A DNA stretch of 64,000 nt from Piper betle. Taxonomy: Eukaryota > Streptophyta > Magnoliopsida > Piperales > Piperaceae. Both the position numbers and the translations under genes were made by a program. Below are positions 51,979 through 62,832 of this stretch, in pieces. The notes under the pieces are model-generated. The model saw only the letters and a program-made list of their open reading frames with translations. It ran no database searches and was not told the DNA's origin. The stretch's first letter is position 1, and every line of letters starts with the position of its first letter. The DNA lies in NCBI GenBank assembly GCA_033002965.1, contig JAURVB010000851.1, positions 124,001-188,000 of the forward strand, in the 5' to 3' direction.

Positions 51979-52587
51979 TTACGAAATATCTTCTCTTGAC
52001 AAGACCTTGGTGGCTGCCCTCGCCGTGGCCGGCTGCTTAACGAAGTCAACGACGGCCTCGAGCACGGCGGCGGGTAACGTGTCGGGGACGAGGGAGCGCT
52101 CGAGGAGCTGGAGGCCGGTGAGGCGGGACTGGTCGGAGCCGGAGCTCAGCTGCAGCTCCGCCGCATGGAGGACCTCGGCGAGGCTAGAGCAAGTCAGCCG
52201 GAGAGACCGATCGCCCCCGATCGACTCCGTCGAGGGTAGCTCCGAACTGTTGGAAGAAGGAGGAGGCGGCGGGTGGGCGGAGGAGCGCGGGGTGTCGGGT
52301 AGGGAGAACTTCCACTGAGTGAAGCTCTGGGAGGTGGAGGAGGAGGACGAAGAGGAAGAGGAAGGGTAGTGGCGGCAGACGTCGGGTTCTGTAGGCAGCG
52401 GAGGAGGAGGTGGTGGTGGTGGTGGTGATGGATGGGAAGAAGAAGAAGAAGGTGGTGGAGGGGGGCGCAGGTCGGGGGGATGAGGGGTGGTGGGGCTGAG
52501 GACGACGGAGTGGATGCAATGGCCGAAGATGCTGCAGGAGAAGAGGGGCCTTGCCGGAGTCTTGAGCTTGGGTTGGTGGATCTTCAT
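51979..52587 (-). pseudogene. 5' part of an armadillo-repeat (U-box-related) protein gene, truncated
   Basis: The ATG at 52587 opens MKIHQPKLKTPARPLFSCSI. A long Pro/Ser-rich linker follows, then SFTQWKFSLPDTPR (near residue 90), then LAEVLHAAELQLSSGSDQSR and a helix-rich part ending VKQPATARAATKVL near residue 194. This order matches plant armadillo-repeat proteins related to the PUB family, where ATKxLLALCLAE and many ARM repeats normally follow. Here the frame becomes SREDIS and stops, and the sequence turns AT-rich. Such proteins are usually several hundred residues. Either the 3' part was lost, or a GTAAAT donor right at the stop (51981) joins a distant exon outside this window. CT-rich, TATA-less sequence upstream looks like an intact 5' UTR. 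Family assignment is moderately sure. Confidence 0.6.
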
Positions 52588-54393
52588 CTGGTAGTGGTAC
52601 AATTACAACCTGCAGTTCACATCAGAATTGAGATTTGAAGAGAAGAAGAAAGAATGGGATCTGTTTTTGATCACGTCATGTGTTTGGTTCAGAGGAAGAT
52701 GGTAGGGACTGGTCACACCGGTGAGTGTGTGTAAGAGTCAGAGACTCAGAGCCAGCCCGCTAAACCCCCTTCTGGCTATCTAACGCTACTCTCATTAGTC
52801 TTTTACCCGCCGTGTAGAGATAAATTTTATTGCTTTGGAAAAAAAGGGATAAATTTTAATTATTAAAAAGAGACAAATTTAATAATTTAATATGAAAAGT
52901 TTAACAGCTCCCATTTCCTCCCCGGTAGTGGTAAGAAGAACTCGGTCCCAAACAAATGTCGGGGAGCGGGAGCAAAGAAAGGGGTCAATGGATTTTTTTC
53001 GTTAAATCTGAGCCAATCGATGACAAAAATGACCTAAATTAAAACATATGATAAAAGGAAAATTTTACCTATTTAATGTATATATATATTATTTTAAGGT
53101 ATTTTGATAGGTTAAATTTTAATAATTTTAATTATTTTTTATTAATTATAGTTAATTATTAGAGCAATATTTCCCCAATGTGATTGCATTGGTCAAGCCT
53201 AGAAGGGCACCATATTTTAGGCGGCACGTCTAACTTCGTTCCGCTTGCTCTATAATTAGTCAGCTTGCTTCAGTGGGCGAGCCCGGAAGTTGCTTGCAGC
53301 TTGGCCTTTGCAACCTTAATTTTAACTTTGCAAGCTGAGTTTCAAGTTTTGGCCAGTCAAGCTCTCACGAGTTGGGTCGAGCCCGCTTAATTTGATTGCA
53401 TTTTCAAACTATGCGAGCTCTACTTATTTAGAAAATTAAGACATGTTTACTTTCAAATCTCTAATTCAGACAGATAAATTTCGATTTTTTTCCACGGCCA
53501 AAATTAGCGTGGAGAATTCGATGAGAAAAATAAAGAGAATATTCTTTTTTGTGTCGAAGAGCCATTAACTATGGCCAGTTAGACGCAAAGATCAACTTCT
53601 TACTCCTTGACTTCCGAGCAAATTCACCAATGATTTATGTATTGTGAAGAAAACCAGCAGCCCAATAATAAGGTACCCATGCAAAACCCAGTTCATGAAT
53701 TCAACATAACAAGACCCAGCAGATGATCTTCCCAAGCCCAAAACCAGGCCCAAGTCAATTCCTAATTGTATGTCTGCATTTTGTAGGATTTCTCCATTGC
53801 CATGTGTAGTGGTTTGAGGATTTCCGATTGATCATGTTGATGCGGAGTCTCATTACAGTGTGAACAATATTTTTCTCGGGTTTTATGTTGATATGGAGTC
53901 TAATAATTGGTTTTGAGATATATTTTATGGGTCTTTGTTAAATGTGCATCTCGATTATATTTATATCCCAACTAAATTAATTGAAATTACATTTTCATTT
54001 TTCAATTTAATAATTGCATATTAACATTCTTATTAGATCAAGCATATACATTGTAAAGATTAAACATTTTTTTCCTTTTTCTTTCACTTGATACACAAAA
54101 ATGTAAGAGATATAGACCCTAAACTAAAATCTATATAATTACAAATAATAAAGTTTTAATGATAAGATGATCTTAATCTTGACACCAATACCCTACTCTT
54201 TTGTCTGAATATTGGACCGGCAATACACGAGCATTGAATAAGAAAATAAAAGATTAAACATGAGCTAAAAAAATAATTTGTTTCATTCAATAAACAAGAA
54301 GTTTACAGTTAATTTTCAACCTGTTTATAGAAATTAAACAATGATCTAATGAATTAATTCTGCCCATTCTTCTCCCTTTCGTTATATTTATCC
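52588..54393. other. Upstream region of the armadillo-type gene; intergenic
   Basis: 52588-52760 on the minus strand is a pyrimidine-rich leader/promoter candidate. 53220-53400 is a GC-richer patch with repeated GAGCTTGC/CAAGCTGA-like words. The rest is AT-rich with no recognised gene. Confidence 0.35.
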
Positions 54394-55268
54394 CCGGGTT
54401 GCATAAATCGGCGATTCCGAATTGGAATCGCCCGATTCAACTCGAATAGGAGGAAAACTGATTCAAAAAACCTATTGAATCAGTTTTCCTCGAATCGGTC
54501 CTTGAATCGGCCGATTCGAGCCGATTCCCACCAATTCGAGCCGATTCAGAATCGGCCCAAATCGGCCGATTCCGGGAGCAGGGGGCGGCGTGCGGCGGGG
54601 TGGGGCGGCGGCGGCGGGGAGGGACAGGGCAGGGCTGGCGGGGGAGGCGGGGCACGGCAGGTGCAAGGCAAGGCGCGGCGGGCGAGGGCGGGGTGGGGCG
54701 GGGTGGGGCGGGGAGGCGAGGGTGGGGCGGGGCGGACTGGGGGAGGGGGCAGGGCGCGACAAGCGCAGGGCGAGGTTGGTGGGGTTGGTGGGGGAGGCAG
54801 GGCGCGGCGGGCGAGGGCAGGGCGTGGCGGGTGAGGGCGGGGCAGGGAGGGGTGGGTGAGGGCGGGGCGGGGCGGGTCTTGGGGGGAGGGGGGTGATGCG
54901 GTGGCGGGGGAAGGAGGGCGGATGTGGGAGAGAGAAGGCGAGGGAGGAAATACCACTCGGTGGCATTCTCGTAATTAAAACTTGACTCGTGTCTGACTCG
55001 AGTAAAAAATAATAACTAACTCTAAATAATTCAAAAAAATCTTAAAAAATATTATAAAATATAATACACATAATAATATTAAAATGACATCAATATCTAA
55101 TTTTTATATATTTATTTTATGAGTTGTCAAATATTATATATGACCGATTTAGACTTATTCAAATCGATTCAACTGAACCGATTCTTGTCCGATTTAGACC
55201 GATTCCGATTCCGAATCTGACTCCCTCAAAAACCGATTCCGATTTTGATTCCGATTTATGCAACCATG
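54394..55268. mobile_element. hAT-like non-autonomous element, copy 2
   Basis: The ends are CCGGGTTGCATAAATCGG left and, on the minus strand, CATGGTTGCATAAATCGG right (16 of 18 match). The flanks ATTTATCC (54386-54393) and ATTTATCA (55269-55276) make a 7-of-8 target duplication. Both subterminal zones and the block GGCATTCTCGTAATTAAAA at 54961 match copy 1 (47545). The centre (54.57-54.95 kb) is a G-rich, GGCGGGG-type stretch unlike the centre of copy 1. Long frames there (for example 54472-54966) are composition artefacts. Confidence 0.85.
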
Positions 55269-55276
55269 ATTTATCA

Positions 55277-58200
55277 TAGTACTCTTGAGGTAAATCGGCT
55301 CCAAGGGCAACAATTTCAACAGTTGCAATCCATTTGTTTTTTCAAAGCAAGCAAGTAAATAATTTTATTCTAAGTTATATGATCACTAGCTGGGCATTTT
55401 TTTTTTTTTGTGAAGATTTGGTTTGAAAGTGTGATGTATGAAGATCTATAAGCACATCCTAGCCATTAATATATCTAGATTTCATCGTAATTATAATTAA
55501 ATATAAGATGTGAGCTTAATTTTAGGACTTTTCACCTTTTGCACTTGAAACTTTTTCCTCTCTAACCAAATGACCTGATATCTTAGAACTAAGTGTAAGC
55601 ATATTTTGATCTTTTGGGAGAGGCCATTATCACTGATGTGTAGTATATATATCTGTTGCCCATATTCTATCCTGATTTGTCACATAAGCTAGGATGTGCT
55701 TATAGATCTTCATACATCAGATTTCTAACTCCTCACCTTCTAACATTATAAGATAGAAATGATCATGACCGTATTAAATAGCTGGAATCTCATGTGACAT
55801 TGAATAGACATTGCCTATTGAAATTATAAAATGAGTTATACAATGTTGGACAAGTTCACGTCTCATGTCAATAGATGCGGAGGTACACAAGAAGTAAATG
55901 ACGTAGAGAAACAACAAAAGATTGGCTTCATATGACATGAAGATAGCCTTTCAAATCCCTTCTATTTATTTAATTGAGGTTAACTTCACGTATTATGTAA
56001 CTATTGCCATATTTATCAAGTAAAGTTATTATAGCATCTATAAACTTGTGCTTAATGCTCAATTTTTTAATTTCATTAATGCCTACATCTTATAAATTAT
56101 AATAAGTAGGGTTCTCGGACGGCCACTAATAGAAATATTTATTGTCGGAAATTACAAATGTCTAATGGTAAAATTATTTTGCTGCCGAAAATAGTGTCTG
56201 GCCTTGGTGTTAGGTTAGCCATCAATTTTTTAAAGGTTAGTTAATTGGTTAACAAGAATGAAATGTAAAATTTAGAAAATTTTAAAATAGTTAAGTTTTC
56301 TAATTACATTTAATACATTTTATATAAAATAATTTTAATCTAATGTACTTTACGTACAAAAATCATGATTACATACACTTAAGAGCTAATTATAATTATC
56401 TTTAAGTGGTCTTCTATATTGTGAAAAAAAGTTCTTCCTAATTCTTTATGCTCTTGAAAAATACAAATCGAGGCTAAGAATTTCTGAAGTAAAACTAAAG
56501 TTAAATGACTGCTACATAGATAGCTATGAACTGTTATCACAGTCAAAATTTATGGTTTAGGATTTAAGATATAAAATTAAAAAATTTGGGTTCAAGGCGA
56601 TAAAAAACCGCCTCTTCTCCTTACATTTGCAAGTCAACGAGGCCGTGAAGCATGGACAGTACCATCGTACCATCTCTCCCTTTTCCTTTGACAGCCTGTA
56701 TCAATCAAACATATGCATTAGACAAAAGTTATGCAAGGACACCCACAACGAATTGAGTCTAAAAGAAGTCAAACAAGTTCAATGGATTGTAGGAATTTGA
56801 GAAGGCTCTGAAAAGAAGAGGAGTATGGCTCTATCTACAGTGAAAGTCATTATCGAAAGTTTGAATCACTAAATATATCAAAATCCAATCCATCACATAT
56901 CCCAAGGGCTGGTAAGTGTGGATTAATTAGTTTGGGGATAATTTGAAGCATGTTGGTTAAACGAAAATCATAGAAAAGAGTGTTGACAAGATTGTTTAAG
57001 GATCAAGGAGTGAAGAGAATCAAGATTATTGCTATTATGTACATTGTTTTTTTGACAATGCTGCAGTGGTTGTATTATTGGTTGGTGCAACAGGTTCATC
57101 AGGTGGGTTTCATTAACAGTTGCTGTCTTCCATAACATAGTTCTAAATAGTAATTTGTGATGGTGTTAATGTATCATATTTGGGGTAAGGAAAAGTGGAT
57201 AAATATTGCTTGCTTGTTTGTTACTGTTTGGTGAGAAGTTAGTTTAAAAAATTGATATTTTTTCTCTATTAGCCATGAAGTTTAGCTACACTCTAAGAAT
57301 CTCTAAGCTAATTAGCTCGAACTGATCATATGAATAATGTTGAAATTAGAGTCGATTTAAAAAGTTTTTTGAGTTGAAATTTTTCTTTTTTTTTCTTCCA
57401 CCTTGTTTCTAGAAATTAGGTAACGGCCGGGACATGAAATTTTTTGTAAATACCAAAATTTAGATGATCAGAAGCCTTTCCTAATGTCATGCATGATCTT
57501 TCTTTGCCGGACGTGGGATCGGTAATTTAAAAACATGAGCAGAGTTTTTTAATCAACATGGAATTCTTAAATTACATTAGAACTTACCATATTGTCATGT
57601 AATTATGAAAAAAATTTCACAGTAGCTCTCTTGAAAGAGTTTGGTGACTTTGCAAAATTTGAGGGGTATTGGAAGAGTTTGCGCTATAGTCTAAAAGGCT
57701 GCCAACCAATTCACTGTATTCCGGCTTGCTACTGTTCCTATTCCAATCAGGCGTTGTTTTGCCTATTTCTGCTTTCTTTTTCCTCTCTTTTACCTTGGTG
57801 TTCTTTCCAGCTTCATACTATAGTTTACACTACTGTTACTATTTATCTGATCTTTCTATGTCTGGGTATATCGCAGGGCATTTGTGTGGGTGATCTGAGT
57901 TAAAGCAGACTCAGAAATTAGAGGGCCCCAAGGATCTCTCAATGCTTGCAGGAGCAACTAGCACGCCTCTTCTGAACATGTCCCCCCCAGGACACTTCTG
58001 CCATTTTTTTCTTTTTTTGCATATTAGATATCTAGTTAGAAAGATGAGATTTTATCATGGGGTATAGATATATAAGAATTATTCTTTTTTACTTATCCTT
58101 GACATCTCGAAAAAAAGTCACGGGATTTGCCATGGCAGCGAGCCCTAACAAAAAATTTCGAATCAAACCGGCTCGTAATGGGTGCCTGATCCAGGGGCTT

Positions 58201-58398
58201 CCGGTGGTAAAAGTCAATAACTCGAGGCAAAAATTGGCGGGAATAGGGTTTCCCATAAATTATTTTCCACGAGAAAAGTTGAAGTAAGAAAAAGAATCAT
58301 GTAAGACATTCATTAAACATATTAATTACTTTTAAGAAAGCTACGTGTCCCACATTTATATATGAGCTACCAATTGACATGTGATACCTAGTATAGGG

Positions 58399-58400
<2 letters not shown>
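55277..58400. other. AT-rich intergenic, nothing firmly recognised
   Basis: A repeated phrase, TGTATGAAGATCTATAAGCACATCCTAGC at 55434, recurs inverted at about 55688-55717, so 55434-55717 may be a small inverted-repeat element. 57592-57903 and 58057-58287 give short plus frames without domain or splice support. Confidence 0.35.
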
Positions 58401-58401
<1 letters not shown>

Positions 58402-58443
<42 letters not shown>

Positions 58444-58458
58444 ATATCTATATCTATA
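58402..58458. repeat. (TA)n with CTATAT variant
   Basis: This microsatellite adjoins the Mutator-like element. A similar TA run lies on its other side (59310-59342). Confidence 0.95.
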
Positions 58459-59302
58459 GGGCAGTGCTATGGTGCACTACCCTTTTTGGCAGCGCACCAT
58501 GCGTTGTTAAATTTGGGATTGAAATCCAGCGGCCCAACTTTCACTGCCCCAAACCCGGTCCCAGACCCGCCCGCCCGCCCGCTTGTACGCGGCGGTTCAC
58601 CAGACCGCCCATCCATCCCTGCCCCCTGCCGGAGGCACCCCCATCGCGGCCCCCTCGCCCGCCGCGATGACCCCCGCCACCCCTCCTGCCCCGCCGGTGC
58701 CCTCCCTCGGCCCCTGCCTGCCGCCGCAGCCCCCTATTCCTCCCTTGCCCCCGGCCACCCCTTCCAACCCCCCGCTACCGCGCCAGCGACCCCTAGCCGC
58801 CGCCCCCACCTGACACTACACGCCACCCTCCCCAAGCACCACTCTCTCCCCATCCCGCCACCTCCCTCCCACCCTGCTGATGCCCTCCCCCACCAGCGCC
58901 AGTGCCTGCAGCCACGCCCCCCACCCCTGTTCCCCCCTCGCCCGCGGGCTGGCAGGGGCAGCGGGTGGGGGGGTTGGAAGGGCGCGGCCAGGGGCGAGGG
59001 GGAACGGGGGTGGGGCGGTGTGGAAGGCACTAGCTCTAGCAAGGGAGGGCACTGGTGGGGTGGGAGGGGGCGAGGGATGCGGCGCCGCAGCGTGGAGCGG
59101 GCAGTGGCGAAGGGGCCACCGGTTGGGGGGACGAGGGTGGTTGAGCGGGCGGACGGGCGGGCGGGGGGATAGATGGAAGATCGGGCAGGTGTGTGGGCAG
59201 GCGGGTCTGGGGCGGCCTATGAAATTTAGGCAGTTGGATTTCAATCCAGCGGCCCAAATTTGGCACCGCATGGTGCACTGCTAAAAGGTAGTGCACCATA
59301 GA
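58459..59302. mobile_element. Mutator-like element with about 85-bp inverted repeats and GC-rich cargo
   Basis: The left end has CTATGGTGCACTACCC, then GCAGCGCACCATGCG, AAATTTGGGATTGAAATCC. On the minus strand the right end has CTATGGTGCACTACC, then GCAGTGCACCATGCGG, then AAATTTGGGCCGCTGGATTG. Inverted repeats of this length suggest a MULE or Pack-MULE. The 58.55-59.2 kb interior is extremely GC-rich with frames in all six readings, so no gene is called. Both outer flanks are TA/CTA microsatellites, which hides any 9-bp duplication. Confidence 0.75.
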
Positions 59303-59306
59303 ATTT

Positions 59307-59348
<42 letters not shown>

Positions 59349-59350
59349 TA

Positions 59351-59679
59351 TATAGAGAATGAGAGAGGTTGGATTACCTGACCTTGACCTAAGCAAGAGC
59401 AAAAGGCAAGAACATGTCCTCCATAACAATTTGATCTGAGTCGTCCGATTATAAGAATAACTTAGATCATTTTACTTTTTTAAAAAGAAAACCCTAAATT
59501 CTCTCTCCCATCTCCCTTCCCTTCCAGACAACCTAGAGGCTAGCTGTGAGGCCAAAGGCCATGACTGGCCAAACCTAGCCGCCGTCGGCAAGATTTGTGG
59601 TCTGGCTGGTCGTGGTCAAATTTAGCCACCGACCACTATTTGTTTATTGAAAGTTGGTGGCAATGAAATTTGGCCACAC

Positions 59680-59711
<32 letters not shown>

Positions 59712-59966
59712 GTTATTATTATTATTATTATTATTATTGAAAATTGGCTGGATCATCCCCAAATCTGGCCACCAACCACATTTTTTTTCAAACGTTAGCC
59801 TGCAGCCAGATCTGGCCATGGCTAGCTGGACCTAGCCGCCGTCAACAAAGGAGGGGGAGGTTATTATTTTTTAGATCATTAAATTTGGACCGTCTTTGAA
59901 ATCGAACAGTCTACATTAAAATCTTGTGTAAGAACCTTTCCTGCCTCTCGCTTGTGTAAGCTTTTT

Positions 59967-59970
<4 letters not shown>
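59351..59970. mobile_element. MITE, copy A, flanked by TA microsatellites
   Basis: The left end (AAGAGCAAAAGGCAAGAAC then CATAACAATTTGATC then GTCCGATTATAAGAA) is mirrored on the minus strand at the right end (ACAAGCGAGAGGCAGGAA then ACAAGATTTTAATGT then CTGTTCGATTTCAAAG). Inside are repeated GGCCAAACCTAGCCGCCGTC/TTGGCCACC words and a (TTA)n run at 59684-59737. There is no coding capacity. Confidence 0.65.
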
Positions 59971-59971
<1 letters not shown>

Positions 59972-60019
<48 letters not shown>

Positions 60020-60034
60020 CATATATACATATAT
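59972..60034. repeat. (AT)n microsatellite between the two MITEs
   Basis: This is a nearly pure ATATAT run followed by TACATACATATATACATATAT, then a (GA)n run at 60046-60060. Confidence 0.95.
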
Positions 60035-60057
60035 TATAAAAAAAGAGAGAGAGAGAG

Positions 60058-60650
60058 AGATAAGGTTACATGAGTAAAAGGCAAGAAAAATTTCTACACA
60101 ACAATTTAATCTCAGCCACCTGATTATAAAGATGGCCCAGATCTAACCCCTCTCACACCTCCCTCCTCAACCCCTCACACCTCCCTCTCACACAATGTAG
60201 CGACCGATAACATAGCCAAAAGCCAAAACGAGTCACCTGCCAATTAGATTTGGTTGCCCACAGTGGCATCTGCCCATGCAACAGCTGCCTAGAGTTTTTT
60301 TCTCTTGTTTCTTAAAAATGGTTAGCAGCCAGATACATCGAAGGTTGGCTGGGCCTGACCGCGATGGCTTGTCCTGATTGTGCCAAGGCTTGATTGAGCC
60401 AACGAGGGCCTGGTCTGGCCAATCTTTGCTGGATATGGCTATTGGGTGGCTAGGTCTAACTGTGCCAAGGCTTGATCAGGCCAATGGGGGCCTGGTCTAG
60501 CCGACTTTGTCGCATCTGGCCACTGGCCATGGAGATTTTCTTTTCTTTTAAATTTATTATTAAATCTAGACTGTTCTTATAATCGAACGGTCCATATTGG
60601 AATTCTGTGTAGGAAAATATTCCTACCTCTTGCTCCAGTAATCTTTTTCC
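60058..60650. mobile_element. MITE, copy B, same family
   Basis: The left end GGTTACATGAGTAAAAGGCA with CACAACAATTTAATCTCAGC and GATTATAAAGATGG matches copy A. The right end on the minus strand (GATTACTGGAGCAAGAGGTA, CACAGAATTCCAATATGGAC, GTTCGATTATAAGAAC) is its inverted partner. It is also bounded by TA repeats, which suggests insertion at TA. Confidence 0.7.
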
Positions 60651-61036
60651 ATGTATATATATATATATATATATTATGAGTAGGCTAAAAATCTGCCTAC
60701 AATTACATTGCTCACGGACACCCTTCATGTCAATTCGCTTTAAATTGATAATATGTTTGTTTGTGACCCAAATTGTATTTTTCTAAACTAGGAAAGCTAA
60801 GCTAGAGGTTGGACTAACTAACTGGATAATAGAGGCCTCTTGCTCCAGTAATCTTTTTCCATGTATGTATATATATTATGAATAGGCTAAAAATCCGCCT
60901 ACAATTATATTGCTCACGGACACCCTTCATGTCAATTCACTTTAAATTGACAATATGTTTGTTTGTAACCCAAATTATATTTTTCTAAACTAGGAAAGCT
61001 AAGCTAGTAGTTGGACTAACTAACTGGATAATAGAG
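60626..61036. repeat. Tandem duplication, about 210 bp x 2, including a MITE end
   Basis: Unit 1 (60626-60835) and unit 2 (60836-61036) both start CCTCTTGCTCCAGTAATCTT and end AACTGGATAATAGAGG. They differ by few substitutions and by TA-run length. The first 25 bases are the tip of MITE copy B, so the duplication post-dates that insertion. Confidence 0.92.
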
Positions 61037-62352
61037 GCCAAAGTGCACACTAAGTTACTAACAAGCAGTTTCTTTCTTGAAATAATAATAATAAATGATG
61101 GAGTAATTAATTACATATAAGAATAGCTCTCAAAGAGAAAGGGACTATAACTTAGCTTGGGAGAATGTTTTTTTGTCTGAGGTAGTTTGGTGGGAACGTT
61201 GCAACAAACGTCCTTTCATAGCCATAGGCAAAGCTCATAGGCAATTAGAGGTTGATACCTAAAATAAGGCTGCAAACTTTATGGGAGCTTTTGGGTAATT
61301 ACTTAATCCATTATTTAAATTTTAAATTTAAAAAATAAGTTTTATCTTATACTCAATTTTTTAATGAGAATCATAGTTCAATATCTAAATTACTTCCATC
61401 CTTTTTTATATTATGGTGATTTTTTATTAATATTTTGCCTCCATAAATAAGAATGCCCGGTATCATCCATTTTTGTGGTTACCCATTTTAAAGAGGTAAC
61501 TAAGGCCTCTCAATTTATAAATTTGGACCAGGTTGGATTACTACAATAACTCTCATGTAAATAAAATATTAATTACTCTAGAAGATTATGATGATTTCTT
61601 TGAGACATTGCACAAAAATGATTTATTAAATTAAATGAAATCAACACTTATGATCAGATAAGTGAAATGCTTATCCTTTGGATTTGATGTTTGGATCTTT
61701 GGATATGAGGAATAATGTTATTAAGAATAAGTAAAGGATGTAGGATGCTCTAGCCTCGAGCTATTAGATTAATTAATTAATTGGATGAATGATTAACAAT
61801 CTGGCAAATACGATAATCTTGGGATCCGTAAACAAGATTGAGGAATATATTGGGAAGCATTAACAATGAGAAGAATCCTACATTTCATTTTTTAACAAAG
61901 AAAACTGCTTCATACAAAGGTTGGTTCAGAGTTGCAGAACTTTGCACTTTCTGCGGATTAAAATGTTCCTTAATCCTTATTTTGGATTTAATAAGGTTAG
62001 AAGACAGGGACGTAAAAAATAGTAATTAATAGTTTGAGTCATTAATTGAAAATTTTATCTAATTTGGTGATATAGTTTATAGTTCTCAAAAGTAAAAGAG
62101 TCCACATCTCTTGTGAGATTGGGAGAACAAATAAAAAAATAACAAACAGGCATTTATTCTTATTTGAAATTTCAACTTTGTCTTTAACAAAAATGACATT
62201 AATTGTCACACTTTTAATTGGTTAGTACAATCAAGGCTTACCATTTGACCTTACAGCTTATTTTTATTCAAAATGACACACGTCCAGCCATAGGCATGCA
62301 ACCCATGTTAAAGTTTTGTTATCGACTCATAGAATAAAGACCCACGAAAGAT
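61037..62352. other. AT-rich intergenic with a decayed TRIM LTR (about 61465-61544)
   Basis: GTTACCCATTTTAAAGAGGTAACTAAGGCC followed by GGTTGGATTACTACA matches the 3' half of the TRIM LTR at 48528. The rest shows no gene; the 61838-62029 frame is unsupported. Confidence 0.45.
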
Positions 62353-62832
62353 ACTGAGAGCCTCCAACTTAATCATAAATATAATATTTTTTAGGGCAAA
62401 ATATATACAATATATTATTATGAATGTACTTATAAATTCTTAACTTATTTAATTAATTTTTAAAGAGATGAGTTACGCTTATTATGTTGTACTTGGGTCA
62501 GGTTATTATATTTGATATCAGAATTAACTTAAAACTGTACTAGATGATAAACTGGACTAAAATATAATATGTGTCATTATATATCATTGGCCACATACAA
62601 ATCATGACGTGGGCTAGGTTATTAAGCACGGGTCAAGTGTATAAATTACGAGGACAAAATTTCTTAAGTTGGTTTAATTGTAAAAGTTTCAACTTAATCT
62701 CACCTTCAATACTCTTTGAGGTAAAATCTATTACATTAATAGAAGTATACTTATTAATCTTTAACTTGATAAATTATTTTTTGAATAGATAATTTATACT
62801 CGTCATGTTACACTTTAAATTGGGTTGTTACA
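62353..62832 (+). mobile_element. Old, heavily decayed TRIM of the 48.5-kb family
   Basis: It has a 5' LTR-like part (CCTCCAACTTAATCA ... GGGTCAGGTTATTA), a PBS-like TTGATATCAGAATTAACT near 62512, interior words GGATGATAAACTGGACT-like, GACGTGGGCTAGGTTATTAAGC and GAGGACAAAATTTCTTAAGTTGG, then a 3' LTR ending GGGTTGTTACA at 62831. The layout and order match the elements at 48.5-51.5 kb at much lower identity. Confidence 0.7.

Noticed and set aside
54472..54966. Long proline-rich frame on the minus strand (164 codons)
   Set aside because: The middle of a hAT-like element is so G-rich that all frames are open. There is no conserved domain and overlapping frames exist on both strands.
58057..58287. 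Possible small gene at 58057-58287
   Set aside because: There is no recognised domain, no splice or start context and no relative in the window. Left as unassigned.
58381..59172. 263-codon plus-strand frame
   Set aside because: It starts in a TATATA microsatellite and runs through the GC-rich cargo of a Mutator-like element. Low-complexity Pro/Arg/Gly, equally open in other frames.
59622..59835. Poly-Asn / poly-Leu frames
   Set aside because: These are translations of a (TTA)n run inside a MITE.
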